Source of the DNA: Acidobacteriota bacterium
GTDB taxonomy: Bacteria > Acidobacteriota > Terriglobia > Acidiferrales > UBA7541
Length of the DNA stretch: 37,259 nucleotides
Assembly: GCA_003223295.1 (NCBI GenBank)
Contig: QHYM01000116.1
Coordinates: 1 to 37,259 of the forward strand
Direction of reading: 5' to 3'
Both the position numbers and the translations under genes were made by a program. The notes under the pieces were generated by a model. The model had not been told where the DNA came from. It worked only from the letters and a program-made list of their open reading frames with translations, and did no database searches. This document shows, in pieces, positions 31,453-37,259 of the stretch (positions are counted from its first letter, which is position 1; every line of letters begins with the position of its first letter).

Positions 31453-32064
31453 TCAATCATCGTGCGCCGTCTGCGTTCTTGCGGCGTGGCGTTCCTGCCG
31501 CGCCTGAGCGCGCAATTCTTCCTGCAACAAGTCCCTCAAGCGAGTCCTCGCTTTGTGCAGTTGCGATTTGGAATTTCCCACCGAACAACCCATGATTTCT
31601 GCGATCTCATTGTGCTCGTAACCTTGAACGTCGTGCAACACAAACACCGTCCGATAGCCCGGCGGCAACTTTTCCACCGAGCGTTCCAAATTGACGCGAT
31701 CCACCGCACCGCTCAAGCGCAAATCCGGTGCGCCAATGTCTTTTCTTGGGCCACCTGTTTCTTCGTCGGGCTCCGTCGTTTCTTCGAGTGAGGCCACTGG
31801 AAGCGACTTCTTCCTAAGCCGCATCAACACGACATTGACGGTCATGCGATGCAGCCAGGTTGAGAATGCCGACTCGCCCCGAAATGTCCCGATCTTGCGG
31901 AAAAGCTGCAGAAATGCTTCCTGCATCAAATCTTCCGCGTCGGCCGGGTTATTCACCATCCGCAGACATAAGGCGTAAACCCTGCGGCTGTGCAATTGAT
32001 ACAGCAATTCAAATGCAGGGGCATCGCCCGCCTGGGCCAGCCGGATAGCTTCCGCTTCAGTCAC
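31453..32064 (-). CDS. ECF-type RNA polymerase sigma factor
   Basis: A sigma-70 family ECF factor, about 203 residues from GTG 32064. Region 2 is clear ([58 protein letters not shown]) and region 4 follows a short linker ([40 protein letters not shown]). It should direct RNA polymerase to envelope or stress promoters, under control of the downstream anti-sigma factor. The start is uncertain: the frame is open to a GTG at 32238, which would add 58 residues of non-sigma-like, Arg/Pro-rich sequence. [14 protein letters not shown] looks like the true N-terminus. GTG 32064 has no strong ribosome binding site, but a small upstream frame ends right over it, suggesting coupling. Confidence 0.9.
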   Translation of the reverse strand: MTEAEAIRLAQAGDAPAFELLYQLHSRRVYALCLRMVNNPADAEDLMQEAFLQLFRKIGTFRGESAFSTWLHRMTVNVVLMRLRKKSLPVASLEETTEPDEETGGPRKDIGAPDLRLSGAVDRVNLERSVEKLPPGYRTVFVLHDVQGYEHNEIAEIMGCSVGNSKSQLHKARTRLRDLLQEELRAQARQERHAARTQTAHDD

Positions 32065-32161
32065 CGGTTTGGTGGCCTGCCGGGAAGTCGGCGCATTCGG
32101 AGCGCTTGGTCGGTTTCGGGCCAACGGTCCAATTGCGGCGCATCCACCCCGTCGGATGCAC
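32057..32161 (-). CDS. Candidate leader peptide upstream of the ECF sigma gene
   Basis: A 34-codon frame starts at GTG 32161, five bases after AGGAGGT, the strongest ribosome binding site near the sigma gene. It ends at TGA 32059-32057, overlapping the proposed sigma start as GTGACTGA. The predicted peptide (begins [20 protein letters not shown]) is unlike any known protein and need not matter itself; the overlap would allow translational coupling. Only the geometry is seen. If the sigma gene really starts at 32238, this frame is a shadow. Confidence 0.3.
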   Translation of the reverse strand: MHPTGWMRRNWTVGPKPTKRSECADFPAGHQTGD

Positions 32162-32277
32162 CGAATACCTCCTGGAGTTGTCCTGACGTTCGCCCGCCGG
32201 AGTGAAAGAGACACCCCCAATAAAGCCCTTACTTCCACTAGCTGGTGTTCGAGACTCCTGCGGGCAAGCAGGTAGGG

Positions 32278-32997
32278 TTATTGTCCCGCGAATGCGCCCA
32301 TTCGTCCATGGCGCGGTGCCGCGAAATCGCTTTCGGGCAACAGAGATTGGTCGTGCACGGCTTTCTCAAAATCGCCAAGCTGTCCCGCCGGGAGCACGAC
32401 GAGGAAGGACTTAAACAGCACGATGGTTTCCCGCAGGCAGGTATTGAGGTCATAGTGGCCCGCATCCACATCGTGCCACACGCGCTCGGGGTCAGGGCAT
32501 ACCCCCTCGACGAGATCGCCCGCCAGACGGCGGAAGTCCCGATCCAAGTCTTCGACCATTTCTTCAAGGGTACTGACTTTATGAAGGAATTGAAGGCGAT
32601 GGGAGAAAAGCACCTTGTCCAGTAGTCCGCTTATGCGCGCTGAACGCTGGCCCCTTGGCCCATGATAATTCTGCGGATCCAGCGGGGCGGCGTTCGGTAC
32701 AGTCCCGTAATGCTTGGCATGCTCATGCAGCGCCCGGAGCGTGCCGGTGAGCGGACGGGTAAGCCGTTCGCACAGTTCGGCGCTCATGCTCATGGCACTT
32801 AAGGCTTTACCTAGGAGTCCCGCGAGTTTGAGCTCAATCGCTTCGTTGAGCGAAACGCTGAACATGTTATACAGCAATTCCAGGTGACGTTCGTGGTCAT
32901 AGAATATGTGGGCCTTCTCTTCGGGCAAGCAAGCGCGCCAATCTTGTTGGACACCCCTGCCGCGAGACAAAGGGGGGGGGCGGCTGTGGGCTTTCAA
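32278..32997 (-). CDS. Helical protein of unknown function with C9 tract near its start
   Basis: A 239-residue protein that I do not recognise. TTG 32997 is preferred because GGGAGG lies about 6 bases upstream; an earlier TTG at 33018 and a later ATG (MFSVSLNEAIELK) are alternatives. Apart from a Pro/Arg-rich start the protein is mainly helical and soluble: HLELLYNMFSVSLNEAIEL, KLAGLLGKALSAMSMSAELC, then LDKVLFSHRLQFLHKVSTLE and FKSFLVVLPAGQLGDFEKAV. There are no signal peptide, membrane segment or metal motifs. A run of nine C (plus-strand G9, 32972-32980) lies about six codons into the gene and could cause frame slippage. It is followed by the sigma-factor gene after about 40 bases. Confidence 0.6.
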   Translation of the reverse strand: MKAHSRPPPLSRGRGVQQDWRACLPEEKAHIFYDHERHLELLYNMFSVSLNEAIELKLAGLLGKALSAMSMSAELCERLTRPLTGTLRALHEHAKHYGTVPNAAPLDPQNYHGPRGQRSARISGLLDKVLFSHRLQFLHKVSTLEEMVEDLDRDFRRLAGDLVEGVCPDPERVWHDVDAGHYDLNTCLRETIVLFKSFLVVLPAGQLGDFEKAVHDQSLLPESDFAAPRHGRMGAFAGQ

Positions 32998-33211
32998 GAG
33001 GGGCCTCCCTGGGCACAACGGCCGAAGTATATCAAAGGAGTTTCCATTACCACTACTTCTTTCTGCTGAGTCACCCGGCGATCGTGATGTTTATGCACAG
33101 CGTGTCACAGCCTCTCCCCATACTGTAAAGATTCGAGGCCGCTGTGTGCAAGTCTTTGTTGTATCGGGCAGTGCCTTCCATCTCATTCACTGGATTGACA
33201 TTGCCCGTTTC

Positions 33212-33241
33212 TTGCTCCAAGGACGTTAGCGCCGCTATACT
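33212..33241 (+). promoter_or_regulatory. Promoter candidate for lysS
   Basis: TATACT (33236-33241, 5/6) lies 18 bases after TTGCTC (33212-33217, 3/6). Transcription would start near 33248, giving a leader of about 27 bases to the TTG at 33275. The rest of the 277-base gap (32998-33274) shows no gene. Confidence 0.5.
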
Positions 33242-33274
33242 CGGTCTCCGTCTTCATGGAAAGGATTGTGCTTC

Positions 33275-34837
33275 TTGGAATTCGAGCCACGCGACCAGTT
33301 TGAACAGCGCCAGAAGAAGGTCGCTCAGATTCAGGCGCTAGGCCACGATCCGTATCCACGCGAATTTCGCTGGACGGATACGCCCGCCGCCCTCGTGGAC
33401 AAATTCAGCGGCGCCACCGGGCCAGAGCTGGAAGCAAGCAAACGTGAAGTGCGCGTCGCCGGCCGCATCGTTTCCATCCGACTGATGGGCAAGGCGGGCT
33501 TTGCCCATTTGCAAGGGGCAGGGAAGCGCATCCAGATCTACGTAAAGAAAGACGCGGTAGGAGACAAGGGATTCCAACTGTTCCATCTGCTTGACCTGGG
33601 CGACTCGATTGGGGTACGAGGCCACCTGTTTCGCACCAAGACCAATGAATTGAGCATCTGGGTGGACGAGATTTTCTTCCTGGCGAAGGCGCTGCTCCCC
33701 TTGCCAGAGAAGTGGCACGGACTTACGGATGTGGAGCTGCGCTACCGGCAGCGCTATCTCGACCTCATTGCCAACGAGAAATCCCGCCACGTCTTTGTGA
33801 CACGCGCGCGGATCATCCAGGAGCTGCGCCAGTTTTTCGATGCACGGGGCTATATCGAAGTCGAAACGCCGATGATGCACCCCATTCCCGGCGGGGCCGC
33901 GGCGCGCCCTTTCGTCACGCACCACAACACTTTGGACATCAGCTTGTATCTACGCATTGCGCCGGAGCTGTACCTAAAGAGATTGACCGTTGGCGGGTTC
34001 GACCGCGTTTATGAAATCAACCGGAATTTCCGCAACGAAGGCATCTCCACGCAGCACAATCCGGAATTCACGATGCTGGAGTTTTACGAGGCGTACAGCA
34101 ATTATCGCGACCTAATGGACATGAATGAGAAGCTGTTCGCGCTGCTGGCGAAAAACATCACCGGCTCGACAACCGTGAAGTACGGCGATGCCGAGTTGGA
34201 TTTTTCAAATATGCAGCGGCTCTCCATGCGCGAAGCAATCGTGAAGTATTGGCCGCGGGACGCAGGCGAGGCTCCCACGCTTGAAACACTCGTTTCTTCG
34301 GGAGGCGCGCGGCAGGCGACCGGCAGATATAACGCCTGGGCAAAGAAGAGCGGGGCCCCTTATGCTGCATCAAAAGGGGAATTGGCCGACGGCGAATGGA
34401 CGGGCTTGCTCTTCGAAACCATCGCAGAAGACAAGCTGGTTCAGCCAACAATCTTGTACGACTTCCCCACGGAAATTTCGCCGCTGTCCAAGCAGAAGCC
34501 CGAAGATCCGTCGCTGACCGAGAGATTTGAGATTTACGTGGCGGGAATGGAAGTGGCCAACGGCTTTTCGGAATTGAATGACCCGGCCGAGCAGGAGCGG
34601 CGGTTCCTCGCGCAGATCGCGCAAGGCGGCGAAGAAATGCCCAAGCAGCTTGACCTTGATTATATCCGCGCCCTCTGCCACGGCATGCCGCCAACCGCGG
34701 GAGAAGGGATGGGGATCGACCGTTTGACCATGCTGCTGACGGATTCACCTTCGATTCGAGATGTCATCCTGTTTCCGTTGTTGCGGCCCGAGGCCGGCGG
34801 CGAATCAACTAGCACTTCCGAAGCGCACGGCGCTTAA
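33275..34837 (+). CDS. lysS: Lysyl-tRNA synthetase (class II)
   Basis: LysS charges tRNA(Lys). The 520-residue product has the N-terminal OB-fold anticodon-binding domain (REVRVAGRIVSIRLMGKAGF), motif 1 (FFDARGYIEVETPMMHPIPG), motif 2 (YEINRNFRNEGISTQHNPEF) and motif 3 near the C-terminus (GEGMGIDRLTMLLTDSPSIR). These are the class II LysRS signatures. Length is near the usual 490-510. TTG 33275 is chosen: AAGGA (33261-33265) is nine bases upstream and the reading MEFEPRDQFEQRQKKVAQIQ resembles family starts. A TTG at 33266 overlaps that site and is rejected. The LolC/E permease gene follows after 18 bases, probably in the same operon. Confidence 0.97.
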   Translation: MEFEPRDQFEQRQKKVAQIQALGHDPYPREFRWTDTPAALVDKFSGATGPELEASKREVRVAGRIVSIRLMGKAGFAHLQGAGKRIQIYVKKDAVGDKGFQLFHLLDLGDSIGVRGHLFRTKTNELSIWVDEIFFLAKALLPLPEKWHGLTDVELRYRQRYLDLIANEKSRHVFVTRARIIQELRQFFDARGYIEVETPMMHPIPGGAAARPFVTHHNTLDISLYLRIAPELYLKRLTVGGFDRVYEINRNFRNEGISTQHNPEFTMLEFYEAYSNYRDLMDMNEKLFALLAKNITGSTTVKYGDAELDFSNMQRLSMREAIVKYWPRDAGEAPTLETLVSSGGARQATGRYNAWAKKSGAPYAASKGELADGEWTGLLFETIAEDKLVQPTILYDFPTEISPLSKQKPEDPSLTERFEIYVAGMEVANGFSELNDPAEQERRFLAQIAQGGEEMPKQLDLDYIRALCHGMPPTAGEGMGIDRLTMLLTDSPSIRDVILFPLLRPEAGGESTSTSEAHGA

Positions 34838-34855
34838 CGTATTCTTCCAACAACA

Positions 34856-36082
34856 ATGCGATTCGAATGGTTTGTGGCCCAGCGCTACCTGCGGTCGCCT
34901 TACCGCCCGGCCGTCCTTCGGCTGGTTACGTTGTTTTCAGTGATTGGCGTGGCTGCGGGCGTGGCGACGCTGGTGATTGCGCTTTCCATGAACACGGGAT
35001 TCCGCGAGACGCTCCAGGATCGCTTGCTCGGCGTTACGGCGCACATTTCGCTTGTTCGTCCCGGCCCTGGGGGAATCAAGAACTACGAAGAGGTGGCAGC
35101 GAAACTGGCTGGTACGCCCGGAGTGCGCTCGGTTACGCCGGCTGTATATCAGACGGTATTGCTCTCTTTCGCGGGCCAGGCGCGCGGCGTGGTCACCAAG
35201 GGCGTCGATCCGGAGCGCGAGCGTAAGAGTGACGAGGCGCTGCAACGTGTCGTCGCGGGCAAGCTGGACTTTTCTCCGGACGCGGATGGCATCGACGGGC
35301 TGCTTGTCGGCAAACAGCTTGCCGATGAATGGAAAATCTCACCGGGCGACTACGTCACGATTACAAGCCCTCAGGGAAGGCTGACTCCCTTCGGATTGAT
35401 TCCCCGCACGCGCCGGTTCCGGGTCACAGGCATCTTTGATTCCGGCTTCTACGATTACGATGAGAACTGGTGTTTCATGACTCTTCCTGCCGCACAGGGC
35501 CTGGAGGGTGCGGGCGATTTGGTCAACGTGCTGGAATTCCGTTTAAACCAGCCGGAGCGGGCCGCCGAAATTGCTGAAGAAATTCAGCACGCCGCGGGGC
35601 AGGGGTTCTCGGCTACTACCTGGATGGAAGAGAACCGCGCGCTATTTCGCGCCTTGCGTTTGGAAAAACTGGTCACCGCGATTTTTATTGGACTGATCAC
35701 CTTCGTGGCGGGGCTCAATATCCTGGTGGTTCTCTCCATGACCGTCACGGATAAGGCGCGCGATATTGCCGTGCTTCGTTCGCTGGGTGCGCGGCGCGAG
35801 CAGATTCGAAAGATTTTTCTTTGCCAGGGAATCACGATCGGGGCGGTGGGCACGCTCTCCGGGCTCATCCTCGGTTACGCATTCTCCTTTGTCTCCGGCA
35901 CGTATCATTTGATTCCTCTCGATCCGCAAGTTTATGCGGTCCCTTCTGTGCCCTTTCATCCGAGCCTGTTTGATGGTTTGTGGATTACAGTGGTGGCGAT
36001 GGGGATTTCCATCGGGGCCACGGTTTTGCCTGCGCGCGCGGCGGTCCGGCTCCTTCCCGTGGAAATCCTACGGTTTGAATGA
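34856..36082 (+). CDS. Lipoprotein-releasing ABC transporter permease LolC/LolE family
   Basis: A 408-residue inner-membrane permease of the LolCDE system, which extracts mature lipoproteins from the inner membrane for transfer to LolA. It starts RFEWFVAQRYLRSPYRPAVL, the typical LolC/E N-terminus. The first transmembrane helix is at about 24-46, a large periplasmic domain follows (about 47-270), then three helices near 272-298, 320-345 and 370-395. The coupling region reads MTVTDKARDIAVLRSLGARR. Only one permease gene is visible, as in phyla with a LolF-like homodimer, so lolC and lolE cannot be told apart. ATG 34856 lacks a strong ribosome binding site. It lies between lysS and lolD. Confidence 0.93.
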   Translation: MRFEWFVAQRYLRSPYRPAVLRLVTLFSVIGVAAGVATLVIALSMNTGFRETLQDRLLGVTAHISLVRPGPGGIKNYEEVAAKLAGTPGVRSVTPAVYQTVLLSFAGQARGVVTKGVDPERERKSDEALQRVVAGKLDFSPDADGIDGLLVGKQLADEWKISPGDYVTITSPQGRLTPFGLIPRTRRFRVTGIFDSGFYDYDENWCFMTLPAAQGLEGAGDLVNVLEFRLNQPERAAEIAEEIQHAAGQGFSATTWMEENRALFRALRLEKLVTAIFIGLITFVAGLNILVVLSMTVTDKARDIAVLRSLGARREQIRKIFLCQGITIGAVGTLSGLILGYAFSFVSGTYHLIPLDPQVYAVPSVPFHPSLFDGLWITVVAMGISIGATVLPARAAVRLLPVEILRFE

Positions 36083-36298
36083 GGACCAAAAAGGGCAAAG
36101 AAAGAACCTTATTCTGAGGCAGGTTTGGCGCACCATTTGCTCCTATTCTGCCGAAGAGGCAGGTGGGCAGACCTTGGGGTTTTTCCCTCACCCTGAGCAG
36201 ATGCAAAAGCCCGCCGCAAGCTGTTGAAAACAGAAAGATTAGAAGTGGTTCAATTTGCGAGGAAAGTGCCGTTTTTTCCGCAGGCAAGTGACGGGTCG
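36083..36298. other. Intergenic, no gene seen
   Basis: The permease-to-lolD gap is 344 bases (36083-36426), long for a pair encoding one transporter. This part shows no credible gene, only a few G/A-rich stretches; the clear element of the gap is the hairpin at 36299-36336. No convincing separate promoter for lolD was found. Confidence 0.5.
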
Positions 36299-36336
36299 AA
36301 AAAGGGAAGTGTTTGGGTCATTGTGACTCCCTTTTT
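36299..36336. terminator. Terminator-like hairpin between the permease gene and lolD
   Basis: AAAAAGGGA (36299-36307) pairs with TCCCTTTTT (36328-36336); a bulged A and two further pairs (GT/AC) extend the stem inward. The A and T arms make it look like a bidirectional terminator. Placed inside the transporter operon it may attenuate lolD or mark a transcript end, with lolD then needing its own promoter. Confidence 0.5.
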
Positions 36337-36426
36337 ACGCGCGGTGGTGACGGGACTTCGATTGGGCAAACCGCATCTAATCATCAGGGAGTAGGGCCCG
36401 GCGAGAAGGAAAAACGCAGTGACGCG

Positions 36427-37203
36427 ATGAATTCCGACCCACAACCCGCAAGCAACACGCCGATGAGTGGATCGTCGGCCGCCCGGGTGGTCCTGGAGTC
36501 GCGCGGCCTCAAGAAAACGTACGGAAGCGGCGCAAAAAACATTCCGGTTTTGCTCGATGCCAACTTGACTTTGCGGCAAGGCGAGATGGTGGCGGTCGTG
36601 GCGCCCTCTGGAGCGGGAAAAAGCACTCTGCTGCACTTGCTGGCCGCGCTAGACACGCCAACGAGCGGTACAGTATACTTCGATTCGAAAGCCATTGAAA
36701 CAAATGATGACGCGGCGCTCGGGGAATTTCGAAATCGCGCGGTGGGATTTTTGTGGCAGCGTCATCAGTTGTTGCCGGATTTTACGGCTGCGGAAAACGT
36801 AGCCATGCCGCTGTTGCTGCGCGGCGAGAAATTCACTTCGGCGCTCGAGATAGCGCGGAAGTGGCTCGCGGAGGTCGGACTGGAAAACCGGGCCGATCAC
36901 CGCGCGGGGGAACTCTCGGGAGGGGAACAGCAGCGCGTCGCGATTGCCCGGGCGCTCGTCACCGGGCCGTCAGTGTTGCTGGCGGATGAACCTACGGGAG
37001 ATTTGGACGAGCAGAATGCTTGGGCCATGTTCGAGTTGCTGGAACGGCTGCATCGCGTGCACAAATTGACGTCGCTGATCGCGACGCACAATTTGGCGCT
37101 GGCCGCGCGTTGCGATCGCATTCTGGGGCTGGAACACGGCGTTCTGCTTACCCGCGGGGCTGCGGCCATCGCGGGCGGGGTCCCAGGGGGAGAAGCGAGC
37201 TAA
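36427..37203 (+). CDS. lolD: Lipoprotein-releasing system ATP-binding protein LolD
   Basis: LolD is the ATPase that drives LolC/E. The 258-residue product has Walker A (APSGAGKST), the Q-loop region with LLPDFTAAENVAMPLLL (the LLPDFTA phrase is typical of LolD), the signature LSGGEQQRVAIARAL and Walker B with the catalytic glutamate (VLLADEPTGDLD), then the switch histidine (IATHN). ATG 36427 is taken as the start; the reading is open upstream to 36313 but that part lies in the hairpin region. AAGGA lies about 16 bases upstream, a weak fit. The N-terminal 25 residues are a variable Ser/Pro-rich extension. clpC begins one base after its stop. Confidence 0.95.
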   Translation: MNSDPQPASNTPMSGSSAARVVLESRGLKKTYGSGAKNIPVLLDANLTLRQGEMVAVVAPSGAGKSTLLHLLAALDTPTSGTVYFDSKAIETNDDAALGEFRNRAVGFLWQRHQLLPDFTAAENVAMPLLLRGEKFTSALEIARKWLAEVGLENRADHRAGELSGGEQQRVAIARALVTGPSVLLADEPTGDLDEQNAWAMFELLERLHRVHKLTSLIATHNLALAARCDRILGLEHGVLLTRGAAAIAGGVPGGEAS

Positions 37204-37204
37204 C

Positions 37205-37259
37205 GTGTTCGAACGGTATACAGAGAAAGCGCGTCGCGTCATATTTTTTGCAAGGTACG
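37205..37259 (+). CDS. clpC: ClpC-type ATP-dependent Clp protease ATPase, N-terminus (cut by window edge)
   Basis: Eighteen codons are present from GTG 37205: MFERYTEKARRVIFFARY. This is the highly conserved start of ClpC-type AAA+ unfoldases, which feed proteins to ClpP; the full family continues with the Clp N-repeat. The gene starts one base after the lolD TAA, so the two are likely translationally coupled. With so few residues, a related ClpA/ClpB-type protein cannot be excluded, but this exact N-terminal phrase is typical of ClpC. Confidence 0.85.
   Translation, partial: MFERYTEKARRVIFFARY

Noticed and set aside
33195-33200. Perfect TTGACA upstream of lysS
   Set aside because: No -10 lies 16-18 bases downstream; the TATACT at 33236 is too far away and is better paired with TTGCTC at 33212.

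Overview
The window is about 37 kb of a GC-rich bacterial chromosome and looks like Acidobacteriota (Terriglobia-like). The grounds are the tuf-rpmG-trnW-secE-nusG-rplKAJL-rpoBC order, an RpoB carrying a cysteine-rich insertion, an ECF sigma/anti-sigma/DUF4097 cluster, secreted proteins with no recognised family, and the lysS-lolCE-lolD-clpC order at the right edge. The phylum is an inference from gene style and order; no 16S gene is present. No phage, integrase, CRISPR array or recognisable defence system was seen.

Region 1 (1-13,320, + strand) is the transcription/translation superoperon: the 3' end of tuf, a small unknown gene, rpmG, tRNA-Trp, secE, nusG, rplK, rplA, rplJ, rplL, rpoB and rpoC, closed by an intrinsic terminator. 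The rplL-rpoB and rpoB-rpoC gaps are long and structured. The latter holds a repeat-like palindrome, a terminator-like hairpin and two hairpins against the rpoC ribosome binding site. RpoC starts with TTG.

Region 2 (13,320-20,330) is accessory. A membrane hybrid histidine kinase with three PAS domains is followed by a second repeat-like palindrome and an RHS/YD-repeat remnant with two frameshifts. Then, on the minus strand, come a secreted protein of unknown function, a tiny HTH-like gene with a strong terminator and a palindrome over its promoter, a broken DinB gene, and an S33-type alpha/beta hydrolase whose nucleophile serine is replaced by threonine.

Region 3 (20,325-25,150) is mostly housekeeping on the minus strand: gatC, gatA and a VOC protein probably form one unit, with heptad repeats between gatC and gatA. 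An unknown secreted protein (+) converges on ispG (-).

Region 4 (25,260-28,410) is regulatory: a MarR repressor diverges from a membrane-anchored winged-helix regulator over one shared palindromic operator. An HD-domain hydrolase diverges from a zinc-ribbon XRE regulator across a purine-rich tract that contains a good sigma70 promoter.

Region 5 (28,440-32,240, - strand) reads ECF sigma factor, zinc-finger anti-sigma factor, DUF4097 protein, shikimate kinase and exported beta-rich protein, closely packed and probably cotranscribed. Upstream lies an unknown helical protein with a nine-base homopolymer near its start.

Region 6 (33,210-end, + strand) is lysS, a LolC/E permease, LolD ATPase and the first codons of clpC. 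The permease and ATPase would together form the lipoprotein-release ABC transporter.

Most of the window is ordinary. The features most worth a second look are the RpoB cysteine cluster, the structured rpoB-rpoC junction, the MarR divergent operator, the hydrolase active-site change and the XRE protein with two potential metal-binding segments.
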